Source of the DNA: Flagellimonas chongwuensis
GTDB lineage: Bacteria > Bacteroidota > Bacteroidia > Flavobacteriales > Flavobacteriaceae
Direction of reading: 5' to 3'
Assembly: GCF_013376415.1 (NCBI RefSeq)
Contig: NZ_WYET01000003.1
Span: 1 to 64,000, forward strand
Length of the DNA stretch: 64,000 nt
Both the position numbers and the translations under genes were made by a program. How positions within the stretch are numbered: the first letter of the stretch is position 1; the number at the start of each line of letters is the position of its first letter. This document shows, piece by piece, positions 9,055 through 17,297 of the stretch. The notes below the pieces were generated by a model. The model had not been told where the DNA came from. It saw only the letters and a program-made list of their open reading frames with translations, and made no database searches.

Positions 9055-9939
9055 TTAAGAAACCACTGCGGAACTGGTTTCGGCCTCACCGTGAATTTTT
9101 TTCACCAACCCTTGCAACACCTTGCCCGGCCCTACTTCCACAAAGGATGTAGCCCCGCCTTTTACCATTTGCTGAACGCTTTGCGTCCACTTTACGGGAG
9201 CGGTCAACTGTAGTATTAAATTCTTTTGAATTTCAATCGGGTCGGATACTGCCGTCGTGGTCACATTTTGATAAATAGGGCAGCTCGGCGTCTTAAATTC
9301 GGTAGCTTTGATGGCTGCGGCCAATTCTTCCCTAGCAGGCTCCATCAACGGGGAATGGAAAGCTCCACCCACTGGCAACAACAAAGCTCTTCTTGCTCCG
9401 GCCTCTTTCAATTTTTCACAGGCTACATTAACAGCATCCACTTCACCGGAAATTACCAATTGCCCTGGACAATTGTAGTTTGCAGGCACCACTACACCTT
9501 CCACTTCCGAACAGATTTTTTCCACAACCTCATCTTCCAGCCCCAAAACGGCGGCCATGGTACTGGGTTGTATCTCGCATGCTTTTTGCATGGCAAGGGC
9601 ACGCTGTGAAACCAATTTTAGTCCATCTTCAAAGTTTAAGGTGCCGTTGGCCACCAATGCGGAGAATTCTCCCAAGGAATGCCCGGCCACCATATCCGGC
9701 TTAAAACTATCCCCCAACACCTTGCTCAAGATTACAGAATGTAAAAAAATGGCGGGTTGTGTCACCTTGGTCTGTTTTAGGTCCTCGGCCGTACCTTCGA
9801 ACATGATATCGGTAATTGAAAAACCAAGGATTTCATTGGCTTTTTCAAACAGCTCCTGTGCCTCGGAGTGATTTTCGTACAGGTCCAAGCCCATACCTAC
9901 AAATTGTGCACCTTGTCCTGGAAAAATATATGCGTTCAT
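9055..9939 (-). CDS. fabD: Malonyl-CoA:ACP transacylase
   Basis: A 294-residue cytosolic enzyme that moves malonyl groups from CoA to acyl carrier protein for fatty-acid synthesis. The N-terminus is MNAYIFPGQGAQFVGMG, the family signature, so the ATG at 9937-9939 is preferred over an in-frame start nine codons upstream. The nucleophile is Ser88 in GHSLG, the malonate-binding Arg is Arg113 (SQRALAM) and the catalytic His is His195 (AFHSPLM). Length is normal. A -7-like TATTTTTG box lies on the minus strand at 9964-9971, so the gene may have its own promoter. It ends in a clear intrinsic terminator. It is not next to other fab genes here. Confidence 0.97.
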   Translation of the reverse strand: MNAYIFPGQGAQFVGMGLDLYENHSEAQELFEKANEILGFSITDIMFEGTAEDLKQTKVTQPAIFLHSVILSKVLGDSFKPDMVAGHSLGEFSALVANGTLNFEDGLKLVSQRALAMQKACEIQPSTMAAVLGLEDEVVEKICSEVEGVVVPANYNCPGQLVISGEVDAVNVACEKLKEAGARRALLLPVGGAFHSPLMEPAREELAAAIKATEFKTPSCPIYQNVTTTAVSDPIEIQKNLILQLTAPVKWTQSVQQMVKGGATSFVEVGPGKVLQGLVKKIHGEAETSSAVVS

Positions 9940-9963
9940 GGTTGTCGATTTTTTTGAGTGGCA

Positions 9964-9971
9964 CAAAAATA
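9964..9971 (-). promoter_or_regulatory. Candidate -7 box for fabD
   Basis: TATTTTTG on the minus strand matches the Bacteroidota -7 consensus TAnnTTTG and would give a leader of about 18 bases before the chosen fabD start. No good -33 TTG lies at 17-23 bases, so the call is tentative. Confidence 0.35.
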
Positions 9972-10002
9972 GGGAATATTCAATTTATCGTTTGCTCGAT
10001 TA

Positions 10003-10518
10003 CTATTGTTCTTTGAACCAACTGGCGTATTTCACGTAATTATTGGCTATCCGGTCTATTTCCCCTTTGGACAGTTCAGGGCTGATGTCCTTTATCTTCT
10101 TGGCGGGCATTCCTGCATAAATACTTCCCGCTTCCACATGGGTCCCCTTAGTGACCACTGCCCCTGCCGCAATAATGGAGTTGCTCTCCACTACACAGTC
10201 ATCCATAATAATGCTTCCCATACCCACCAGCACATTGTCCTTGATCGTGCAACCATGTACTAAAGCATTATGGCCTATGGAGACGTTGTTCCCGATAGTG
10301 GTCGGGGATTTTTCGTAAGTGCAGTGGATCACCGCACCATCCTGCACATTCACTTTATTTCCCATTTTGATAAAATGGACATCGCCACGTATTACTGCGT
10401 TGAACCAAACACTGCATTGGTCTCCCATAGTTACCTCACCCACAATGGTTGCATTTTCCGCGATAAAACAATCCTTTCCAAACTCAGGAGATTTTCCCCG
10501 TACCGGTTTTATAATCAT
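10003..10518 (-). CDS. Gamma-carbonic anhydrase family protein (hexapeptide repeat)
   Basis: A 171-residue left-handed beta-helix protein. Imperfect hexapeptide repeats run from about residue 10 to 145 (for example IAENATIVGEVTMG, SIGHNALVHG, SIIMDD). The three predicted zinc ligands of the gamma class are present: His65 (VIHCT), His83 and His88 (IGHNALVHG). Related proteins (YrdA/PaaY/CaiE/CamH group) hydrate CO2 or have unknown acyl-related roles; most have not been shown to be strong carbonic anhydrases. It would act as a cytosolic trimer. It lies between fabD (63 bases downstream) and the LytTR regulator (53 bases upstream) with no terminator seen, so it may belong to either unit. Confidence 0.88.
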   Translation of the reverse strand: MIIKPVRGKSPEFGKDCFIAENATIVGEVTMGDQCSVWFNAVIRGDVHFIKMGNKVNVQDGAVIHCTYEKSPTTIGNNVSIGHNALVHGCTIKDNVLVGMGSIIMDDCVVESNSIIAAGAVVTKGTHVEAGSIYAGMPAKKIKDISPELSKGEIDRIANNYVKYASWFKEQ

Positions 10519-10571
10519 GCTAATATATTTTGACTTTGTTTCACCTTCCTCGACATGGGATGATGAATAAT

Positions 10572-11303
10572 TTATTGAAAATACGACAATAGTTCCGCCT
10601 TTTTGGATGCCGAAACGGAAAGTTCTTTCCCGTTGGACAACACCACACTACCTCCCTTGCCTTTTTTGTACTTCACCACCTCGGTCACGTTGACCAAATA
10701 TGATTTATGGATTCGAGCAAAAGAATACGATTGCAGGGCTTCTTCAAAATATTTGAGGGTTTTGCTCACAACTATTTTCCTTTTTTCCAGATAGATTTCG
10801 GTATAATTATCGTCCGCTTTGCAGAAATAGATATCGGCAACCTCCAACACTTGGAAACCATCTTGTTGGGGCAATGTTATTTTTCCTTCAGCCTTCACGG
10901 ACCGAGCTTGCAGCACCTGTCCCTCCAAGGCATTCTCCTTTTCCTTGATGGTACGCACATAGTCCACTGCTTTTATCAACTCATCAATATTGATGGGTTT
11001 CATCAAATAATAGGCCGCATGATGATTGAGTGCGTCCATGGCATATTGGTTATAGGCCGTCACAAAAATGGTCTCAAAAGTACGGTCGGGGATTTGGTCC
11101 AACAGGTCAAAAGCATTTCCAAAGGGCATTTCCACATCCAAAAACACCAAATCGGGACTGTGTCTTTTGATTTGTTGCAGCCCCTCTTCAATAGTAGCTC
11201 CCTCGCCTAACAGCGTGACTTTATCGCAATACTTCGCCAAATAGTTCCGGAGAATTTCGCGGCTATTGGCTTCATCTTCCACAATTACTGCTTTTAGTTC
11301 CAT
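10572..11303 (-). CDS. LytTR-family response regulator
   Basis: A 243-residue two-component regulator. The receiver domain (about 1-120) has the acidic pocket VEDE and the phosphorylation site Asp56 in FLDVEMP, with the conserved lysine in YLMKPI. The C-terminal LytTR DNA-binding domain (about 140-243) contains the typical ADDNYTEIYL and FARIHKSYLVN segments. The start codon overlaps the stop of the upstream kinase gene (TAATG), so the two are translationally coupled cognate partners. Targets are unknown; LytTR regulators often bind imperfect direct repeats upstream of surface or polysaccharide genes. Confidence 0.95.
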   Translation of the reverse strand: MELKAVIVEDEANSREILRNYLAKYCDKVTLLGEGATIEEGLQQIKRHSPDLVFLDVEMPFGNAFDLLDQIPDRTFETIFVTAYNQYAMDALNHHAAYYLMKPINIDELIKAVDYVRTIKEKENALEGQVLQARSVKAEGKITLPQQDGFQVLEVADIYFCKADDNYTEIYLEKRKIVVSKTLKYFEEALQSYSFARIHKSYLVNVTEVVKYKKGKGGSVVLSNGKELSVSASKKAELLSYFQ

Positions 11304-13516
11304 TATTGCTTTTTAAGTTTTAAGGAGACTCGGGTTCCGGTTTGGTCTTTGTTCAAATCAGCAATGGATACATCTACCCTGTTTTTGTACATATCGTTCA
11401 AAATCTGGATGCGTTTTTTTATGTTGCCCATGCCCTTGGATTTCTGTTTCTTTTGATTGGTGGTCTTCAATTCAGCGGACCTTTTTCTTCCTATACCGTC
11501 ATCCTCGATACAGATTTCGAGCATATCATCTGTAATTTGCCTAACTTTGATTTTAAGGCAACCCTTTTCCTCCCTATAGCGCAGTCCATGCCAAATGGCA
11601 TTTTCTATATAGGGCTGCAACAACATGGGCGGAATCTGAAAGGCATCCACATCTATTTTTTTATCTACGTCTATTTCGTAATCAAACTTGTCGGAAAACC
11701 TTGAATGTTCCAATTTTACGTATAGTTCCAACAACTCCAGTTCCTTGGCCAACGGAATAAAATCTTCTTCTGAATTCTCGAGTACACTTCGCATCAACAC
11801 GGAAAACTCACTTAAAAACCGATTGGCACTTCGCTCGTCGCTCTTGGCGATGTAGGTATTGACGGAATTAAGCGCATTAAAAATAAAATGCGGGTTCATT
11901 TGTGTCCGGAGCGATTTCAATGCCAGAAGGTTATTGGCCAATTTTTGCTGCCTGTTGCTCCTGTAATACAAGAATGCGGTAAGTGCCATCAGGGCAATTC
12001 CAAATATCAGTGAGTAGATGATCCATTTTTGTCGCTTACTGGTCTCCTCGTACAATTGCTGCTCCGTTACCGCCAGACTATACTTGCTCTGACTTAGCTC
12101 CCTTTCCTGTTCCAAACTGGAAATTCGGTTTTGTGTGTTTGCAATCTCTCGGTTAAAACGTGCCGCCCTGGAAATTTCCTGTTCCTTTCGAACATATAGG
12201 CTATCCACCACGGCCACATAATCCTGATAAGATGCCAATGCCTTGCCGTAATCACCTTTGTAGCCGTACACTTCGGATAATTTTCGCGTAGCGTCCTTTT
12301 GCACTACCAGGTCATCATCCTTGTCCGCTTCCACTATACTTTTTTCCAGATACGGAATTGCTTCCTCTAATTTGTCCTGTGCGATATAGGCGTTGGCAAT
12401 TTTATAATTGATGCGCTGAGAGGTTATGGTATCCCGTGTATTGATTCCCAGTCCTCTGGTGGCCACACTGGCCCTTGACATCTGCTTTAGTTCGTCCAGG
12501 TTTCTTTTTCTCAGTTGAATCTCGTCATTATAACGACTTTTCTGATTATAGAAATCCGCCACTTTTTCACTCTCTTGAATCAAGCGCTCAGGTGCCACTT
12601 CTTTTGATAAGTTCAAGGAATTTTGGTAAAACCCTTCGGCTTCTATTACCCTATCTTCGCTTGCGAATACATCAGCAATTTTAGAATTGAGGTCGATTTC
12701 CTTTGGCGAAATCTGATTCTTTTCCGCAATAAGCAGTCCCTGCTGATAGTACCCTTGGGCATCTTTCAATTTGTTCAGCTCCTTATTGGCATCGCCTAGA
12801 GCTTCAAAAAGCTCGATTCGCTGATAGGGAACCATGTTCCTTACCGTTACCAGAGGTTCTAGAATGGAGATGGCACTTTCATAATTTCCGTTCAGCACAT
12901 AAGCACGTCCCAAATGTATTTTGGTCTTGTTGGATTCTTGGGCGGCCAAGGCATCCTTAAAATTGGTGATGGCCAAATCGTACTGTTCGTGGAACATATA
13001 GATTTCGCCCAAAGTACGTAACGAGGCAGAAAATTCAGTTTTATTGCCCGAACTTCCCAAAGGTTCCATGGAACGCGCGATAAAATCGATGCTCTTTTCC
13101 AAATTGGTTTTCTTGTAGACATTGGCCGAATCCAAAAACCGTTGATGGTCTGCAAGGAAACTCCTTGAACTTATGGCTTCCCGTTTTTGCTTTTTCGAAA
13201 CCCCACCGTAATAACCTTCCACCAACACATCCACATCCTCACCCGATTTGATACGGTAACGCACGGTTTCCAGTTCAGGTCCTTCAACCATCAATATATC
13301 TCCTACGGAAGCCCTGATAACAAACTCGCCCAAGGCATTTGTAGTGGTAAAGGCACCTTTATCGGTAGATACACGAACTCCAGAAATGGGGGCGTAGTTT
13401 TCCTTGCCCTTTACCGAGCCCTTGATCTGTATTTGACCCTGTGCATTTCCCACTTGCGCCAGAGAACCCAACGAGGAGAAAAGAATCAATAGTAATATGT
13501 AAATGTGGCGAGCCAT
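11303..13516 (-). CDS. LytS-type sensor histidine kinase with CarboxypepD-like and TPR sensor region
   Basis: A 737-residue membrane histidine kinase. A signal peptide (1-20) leads into a carboxypeptidase-regulatory-like beta domain (about 26-95; SGVRVSTDKGAF, NALGEFVIRA). Tandem TPR repeats follow (about 130-460), then a coiled coil and one transmembrane helix (about 495-515; SLIFGIALMALTAFLYY). The cytoplasmic His_kinase domain has the phospho-acceptor His543 in QMNPHFIFNAL. The C-terminal ATPase domain has the N-box NAIWHG and the GxGxG-like motif DDGIGRK. The export signal implies the TPR region is periplasmic. It is coupled to the LytTR regulator by a TAATG overlap. The signal sensed is unknown; a periplasmic protein or peptide partner would fit the TPRs. 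Confidence 0.93.
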   Translation of the reverse strand: MARHIYILLLILFSSLGSLAQVGNAQGQIQIKGSVKGKENYAPISGVRVSTDKGAFTTTNALGEFVIRASVGDILMVEGPELETVRYRIKSGEDVDVLVEGYYGGVSKKQKREAISSRSFLADHQRFLDSANVYKKTNLEKSIDFIARSMEPLGSSGNKTEFSASLRTLGEIYMFHEQYDLAITNFKDALAAQESNKTKIHLGRAYVLNGNYESAISILEPLVTVRNMVPYQRIELFEALGDANKELNKLKDAQGYYQQGLLIAEKNQISPKEIDLNSKIADVFASEDRVIEAEGFYQNSLNLSKEVAPERLIQESEKVADFYNQKSRYNDEIQLRKRNLDELKQMSRASVATRGLGINTRDTITSQRINYKIANAYIAQDKLEEAIPYLEKSIVEADKDDDLVVQKDATRKLSEVYGYKGDYGKALASYQDYVAVVDSLYVRKEQEISRAARFNREIANTQNRISSLEQERELSQSKYSLAVTEQQLYEETSKRQKWIIYSLIFGIALMALTAFLYYRSNRQQKLANNLLALKSLRTQMNPHFIFNALNSVNTYIAKSDERSANRFLSEFSVLMRSVLENSEEDFIPLAKELELLELYVKLEHSRFSDKFDYEIDVDKKIDVDAFQIPPMLLQPYIENAIWHGLRYREEKGCLKIKVRQITDDMLEICIEDDGIGRKRSAELKTTNQKKQKSKGMGNIKKRIQILNDMYKNRVDVSIADLNKDQTGTRVSLKLKKQ

Positions 13517-13714
13517 ATGTTAGGTAAACATACTGCATCCCAAGCATTTTAAAAAATGGTCACCTACCGAAATCCACTAAAAAACAACTCTATTTTACCA
13601 CTTTACGAAGTTGTTGGTTCCATTCACTCATTTGAAATGCCAGGTCACTCATTCCTGATTTTAATTGAACAAAGTTGCCGATACATTTACCTCAACTTTA
13701 AAAATTATTGCATC

Positions 13715-14890
13715 ATGAAACATATGAATTACTTTTTAGGTTCGGCTTTTCTGTTATTTATGACAGGTACAAGTTACGGTTGCAACCTTAATGCACACAC
13801 GAAAGAGAAAACAACTTTAGTCACTCGGTCCGTAACCGAAAAGCCTTCAGAGCAATACGTTAAAATTGCGCTGCTTTTGGATACGAGCAATAGTATGGAC
13901 GGACTCATCAATCAGGCGAAAGCACAATTGTGGGACATTGTAAATGAGTTTACCCATGCCAAATGCGGCACCAACAAGAGACCATCACTTCAAATTGCAC
14001 TTTATGAATATGGAAATGACAATCTTTCTTCACGTGAAGGATACATCAGACAGGTGTTGGGTTTCAGCAACGATCTGGACGAAATTTCGGAAAAATTGTT
14101 CTCACTGACCACAAATGGTGGTGAAGAGTATTGTGGACAGGTTATCCATACCTCATTAAAACAATTGGATTGGGGCAAGAACGCAGATGACCTTAAAATG
14201 ATATTTATTGCCGGTAATGAGCCCTTCACCCAAGGAAAACTGGATTACACGGACGCCACCACCAATGCAAAGGAGAAGGATGTTATTGTAAACACCATTT
14301 TTTGTGGCAATTACGAGCAAGGTATTTCCACCATGTGGAAGAGCGGCGCCACACTTACCGGCGGCGAATATATGGCCATTGACCACAACAGACAGGTGGT
14401 CCACATTAACACGCCTTATGACGATATTATCATCAAATTGAATTCTAAATTGAACGGGACCTATGTTTCCTATGGCTCCATTGGCAGACAAAAAAAGGAG
14501 CTGCAATATGCTCAAGATGCCAATGCTGCAGAACTGGAAGAAGTGGTAGCTGTGAAAAGAGCTGTGAGCAAAAGTTCCAGGTTGTACAAAAATTCGACTT
14601 GGGACCTTGTTGATGCCGCTGAAGATGATGAATCCTTGATTGCAGAGTTGCCACAAAAAGATCTGCCCGAAGAACTCCGAGGGAAATCCGAAAGTGAGAT
14701 CAAAGCTTATGTAAAACAAAAGAAAGCGGAACGGGAAGAGATCCAAAAACAAATACAAGAGCTCAATGCCAAACGAGAGGTTTACATTGCCGAAAATCAA
14801 AAAGAGGAAACCGGGGAATTGGAAAATGCCATGTTATCCGCTATAAAGGCCCAGGCATCAAAGAAAAACTATACTTGGGATAAAAAATAA
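13715..14890 (+). CDS. VWA domain-containing exported protein
   Basis: A 391-residue exported protein, using the ATG at 13715, which places a clean signal sequence first (NYFLGSAFLLFMTGTSYGC). An in-frame start 53 codons upstream would put a non-signal sequence before it and is rejected. Cys23 could be lipidated, but the lipobox SYGC is unusual. The von Willebrand factor A domain (about 48-230) has an intact metal-ion-dependent adhesion site, DTSNSMDG (Asp56, Ser58, Ser60). The C-terminal third is highly charged, helical and probably a coiled coil (about 310-370). The gene stands alone on the plus strand, divergent from the kinase, and ends in a hairpin. The function is unknown; VWA domains usually mediate protein binding. 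Confidence 0.85.
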   Translation: MKHMNYFLGSAFLLFMTGTSYGCNLNAHTKEKTTLVTRSVTEKPSEQYVKIALLLDTSNSMDGLINQAKAQLWDIVNEFTHAKCGTNKRPSLQIALYEYGNDNLSSREGYIRQVLGFSNDLDEISEKLFSLTTNGGEEYCGQVIHTSLKQLDWGKNADDLKMIFIAGNEPFTQGKLDYTDATTNAKEKDVIVNTIFCGNYEQGISTMWKSGATLTGGEYMAIDHNRQVVHINTPYDDIIIKLNSKLNGTYVSYGSIGRQKKELQYAQDANAAELEEVVAVKRAVSKSSRLYKNSTWDLVDAAEDDESLIAELPQKDLPEELRGKSESEIKAYVKQKKAEREEIQKQIQELNAKREVYIAENQKEETGELENAMLSAIKAQASKKNYTWDKK

Positions 14891-14911
14891 CATTGACGCT
14901 TTTTAAGATTG

Positions 14912-14943
14912 AAATGGTCCATCATAAAAAGATGGGCCATTTT
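14912..14943 (+). terminator. Hairpin terminator after the VWA gene
   Basis: AAATGGTCCATC and GATGGGCCATTT pair over 12 positions in plus-strand RNA, using one G-U wobble, with a seven-base loop. The same stem on the minus strand has an A-C mismatch, so it favours plus-strand transcripts. It begins 22 bases after the VWA stop and touches the stop codon of the convergent PorP/SprF-like gene. The T tract is short. Confidence 0.6.
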
Positions 14944-15937
14944 AGTTATTGGCCGCAGGACAATAGCAGTCGTAACGCTTGCCTTGGTCACTTTGCCCGA
15001 AGTCGTATCCTAGCGTAATTTGGTGAAACCCTCCATTATCAAAGCGGATATCCCCCGCCTGATAGGAGTAGTTGTAAGAAAACATAAATCGGTTCACATT
15101 GACCCCGATAATAGGTGTAAATAATTGAAGACGTTGCTCCCCAAAATTCCCGTTGGATTGAAATTGTGCCCCATCAAAACTGCGGCGGTAGGACAATCCG
15201 GCCCAAACGGTTCCAAAACTCACATCTCGATATACTTTTGCGTTCAGGTCCACCGTCTTCTCTTTGGTAAAATCCGTCATTTGAAACAAAATGGATGGTT
15301 CGATTCGGGTAGTTTTCCCAAAAACATAGCCTACGGAGAACAAATAACGTCTTAGGTTATCAAACTCGGCAGCCGTATAGAGATCACGTCCACTTCCCAA
15401 AAGGTTCAGTACAGCGACATGTGCATAAAACTCAAACAGATTATAGGATGCCCCTAGATCTACATTAAAATAACTAGTGGTGTTTTTGACCCCTGTGACA
15501 ACCGGGTCAGGAATTACGGACCTAAATTCGGTTTCGTCCAAACTGCTCAGTATTACACCAGCGCTCAGTCCAAAAGATAACTGGTTGAGCGTCCTAAAAT
15601 CGCCAGCCAACTGCAAGTGGTGCGCATACGTGGCCTTGAACCCTGTTTGCGAATGGTAACCGTTGGAATCGTTGAAAAGAATTCCCCCTACTCCGCTGCG
15701 TTCCCCAACTCGAGAATTAATGTTCAATGTTTGCAAGTTGGGCGCTTCGTCCACACTGAACCACTGCTTTCTTGCTGTTAGGCGAACTTTGGTACCTTCC
15801 GAAATACCCGCCATTGATGGATATACCAGATAATAATTATCCGCCAAGTAATCAAAATACACGGGAATACCTTCTTGGGCCTTGGCAAATGAGCCAAAAA
15901 ACAAGGCAATAAACATTGAGGTTAAGATTCGTCTCAT
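14942..15937 (-). CDS. PorP/SprF family T9SS membrane protein (stand-alone)
   Basis: A 331-residue predicted outer-membrane beta-barrel, starting at Met in MRRILTSMFIALFFGSFAKAQ, a clear signal peptide; a start 11 codons upstream is possible but adds only polar residues. The mature part has the family pattern of a short helix ending YPSMAG, then alternating barrel strands (VRLTARKQWFSV, SQLSFGLSAGVILS-like stretches). It ends with a Cys-containing tail, CYCPAANN. PorP/SprF proteins help localise T9SS substrates on the surface. Unlike the copy at 5956-6948, no type-B sorting-domain gene is next to it, so its client must be elsewhere. It is convergent with the VWA gene. Confidence 0.85.
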   Translation of the reverse strand: MRRILTSMFIALFFGSFAKAQEGIPVYFDYLADNYYLVYPSMAGISEGTKVRLTARKQWFSVDEAPNLQTLNINSRVGERSGVGGILFNDSNGYHSQTGFKATYAHHLQLAGDFRTLNQLSFGLSAGVILSSLDETEFRSVIPDPVVTGVKNTTSYFNVDLGASYNLFEFYAHVAVLNLLGSGRDLYTAAEFDNLRRYLFSVGYVFGKTTRIEPSILFQMTDFTKEKTVDLNAKVYRDVSFGTVWAGLSYRRSFDGAQFQSNGNFGEQRLQLFTPIIGVNVNRFMFSYNYSYQAGDIRFDNGGFHQITLGYDFGQSDQGKRYDCYCPAANN

Positions 15938-16014
15938 CTGACGGTTGGGGCTAGTGATTATCGAATACAATAAAACACTTAAATAACGATAAGCTTGTCA
16001 CATTATTATAATAT

Positions 16015-16046
16015 TTTGCTGCGCATCGCAACTATTGGTATTTTTG
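16015..16046 (+). promoter_or_regulatory. Promoter of the NifU-family gene
   Basis: TTTG at 16015-16018 and TATTTTTG at 16039-16046 are separated by 20 bases, a full match to the Bacteroidota -33/-7 consensus TTTG-N17-23-TAnnTTTG. Transcription would start about 10 bases before the ATG at 16062, which supports that start over an in-frame one at 16035 lying inside the promoter. Confidence 0.7.
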
Positions 16047-16061
16047 CAACAAATATTCAAG

Positions 16062-16958
16062 ATGAAAGAGTTCAATATCACGGTTGTTCCTACCAACAAC
16101 CCCAAAATAATAAAACTGGAAGCCAACCATTTTTTGGTGAAGGGCAATTACGAGTTTAAAAATATTGATGAGGCCAAAAACTCCCCTTTGGCCCAACAAC
16201 TTTTCTACCTCCCATTTATCAAGACCGTTTACATTGCCAGCAACTTTGTGGCATTGGAACGTTTTGACATTGTGGAGTGGGACGATGTAAAGGATGAAGT
16301 GGCTCAACAATTGGTAGAGTACCTCAACGCCGGTGAACCTGTGGTCAATGAAGAGGCGGTTACAAAAAAAGAGCCGATTACAGTATACGCTGAGGTAACA
16401 CCCAATCCTGCTGTGATGAAGTTTGTGTCCAACAAAAGAATCGTTCCCTCTACATATGAGTTCAAGAATATTGACGAGGCCAAAGATTCACCACTGGCCA
16501 AGGAACTTTTCCATTTACCTTTTGTAAAAGAGGTTTTTATGGACGAAAACTACGTATCCGTTACCAAATATGAAGTAGCCGACTGGGAAGAAATCAATAT
16601 GCAATTGCGCGAATTTATCCGTGATTATCTTGCCGATGGCAAGGAAGTGGTAACTGCAGAAGCCATTCAAAAGGGCAAGGAAACTATTGAGCAGAAAAAA
16701 TCAGGCACTGATTACGATGACACCTCACTTCAAATCATAGACATTTTGGAAGAATATGTGAAGCCAGCCGTTGCCGGTGATGGCGGAAACATTCTTTTTC
16801 AATCCTATGAAGAGCAAAGTGGTACCGTGAGCGTTATCCTTCAAGGAGCATGTAGCGGCTGTCCATCATCCACCTTCACCCTAAAGAATGGTATCGAGAC
16901 CATGTTAAAAAACATGATGGGCGATAAAATCAAGGAAGTTGTTGCCCTTAACGGATAA
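16062..16958 (+). CDS. NifU-family Fe-S scaffold with duplicated Nfu N-terminal domain
   Basis: A 298-residue cytosolic protein. Two tandem Nfu N-terminal domains (about 5-95 and 108-198) share long matches such as EFKNIDEAK-x-SPLA and LPF-x-K-x-V. They precede a C-terminal NifU domain (about 222-296) with the cluster-binding pair Cys264 and Cys267 in GACSGCPSS. Such proteins assemble or carry [4Fe-4S] clusters to apo-enzymes; a client such as QueG or respiratory Fe-S proteins is possible but not shown. The usual Nfu protein has one N-terminal domain, so this one is about 100 residues longer. The start is fixed by a good promoter just upstream. Dodecin follows 70 bases downstream on the same strand. 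Confidence 0.92.
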   Translation: MKEFNITVVPTNNPKIIKLEANHFLVKGNYEFKNIDEAKNSPLAQQLFYLPFIKTVYIASNFVALERFDIVEWDDVKDEVAQQLVEYLNAGEPVVNEEAVTKKEPITVYAEVTPNPAVMKFVSNKRIVPSTYEFKNIDEAKDSPLAKELFHLPFVKEVFMDENYVSVTKYEVADWEEINMQLREFIRDYLADGKEVVTAEAIQKGKETIEQKKSGTDYDDTSLQIIDILEEYVKPAVAGDGGNILFQSYEEQSGTVSVILQGACSGCPSSTFTLKNGIETMLKNMMGDKIKEVVALNG

Positions 16959-17028
16959 TTAACTAGGCCACTGCCTTATTCCGGTCAAAATTTGTTACCT
17001 TAAAGGAAATCTAAAAAATACATTGACC

Positions 17029-17229
17029 ATGGCAGTTTTAAAAGTTATCGAAGTATTGGCTAATTCCAGCAAGAGCTGGGAAGATGCTACCAACAATGCG
17101 TTGGAGCAGGCCTCAAAATCAGTTAAGAACATTCGTTCCATCTACATCAACGAGCAGAGTGCTACCGTAAAAGATGGAAAAATTGACAACTACAGGGTAA
17201 ACGTGAAGATTACCTTTGAAGTACAATAA
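17029..17229 (+). CDS. Dodecin
   Basis: A 66-residue flavin-binding storage/buffer protein that forms a hollow dodecamer. The sequence MAVLKVIEVLANSSKSWEDA followed by ASKSVKNIRSIYINEQSA and NYRVNVKITFEVQ is the typical dodecin pattern (Ser-Ser-Lys-Ser-Trp-Glu-Asp-Ala flavin-binding segment, Trp18). The ATG at 17029 is preferred over a TTG two codons upstream. The gene is followed 17 bases later by a strong intrinsic terminator, so it ends its transcript. It protects against free-flavin photochemistry in other species; the role here is by homology. Confidence 0.95.
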   Translation: MAVLKVIEVLANSSKSWEDATNNALEQASKSVKNIRSIYINEQSATVKDGKIDNYRVNVKITFEVQ

Positions 17230-17246
17230 CAAAAATGAAGAAAAGA

Positions 17247-17276
17247 AAATGCGTCCCGAAACGGACGCATTTTTTT
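17247..17276 (+). terminator. Strong intrinsic terminator after dodecin
   Basis: A ten-base-pair stem (core TGCGTCC / GGACGCA) with a six-base loop is followed by a T run. It sits 17 bases after the dodecin stop. Because it overlaps the longest possible reading frame of the next gene, it argues that the next gene starts downstream at 17298. Confidence 0.9.
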
Positions 17277-17297
17277 ATGCACAAAACCGCCCATGTG

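Noticed and set aside
13556..13714. Longer N-terminus for the VWA protein
   Set aside because: The extra 53 residues have no signal character and the downstream ATG begins a proper export signal.
14156..14800. 214-codon frame antisense to the VWA gene
   Set aside because: Hydrophobic, Phe-rich mirror of a coding strand rich in Glu/Lys codons; no start context or recognisable domain.
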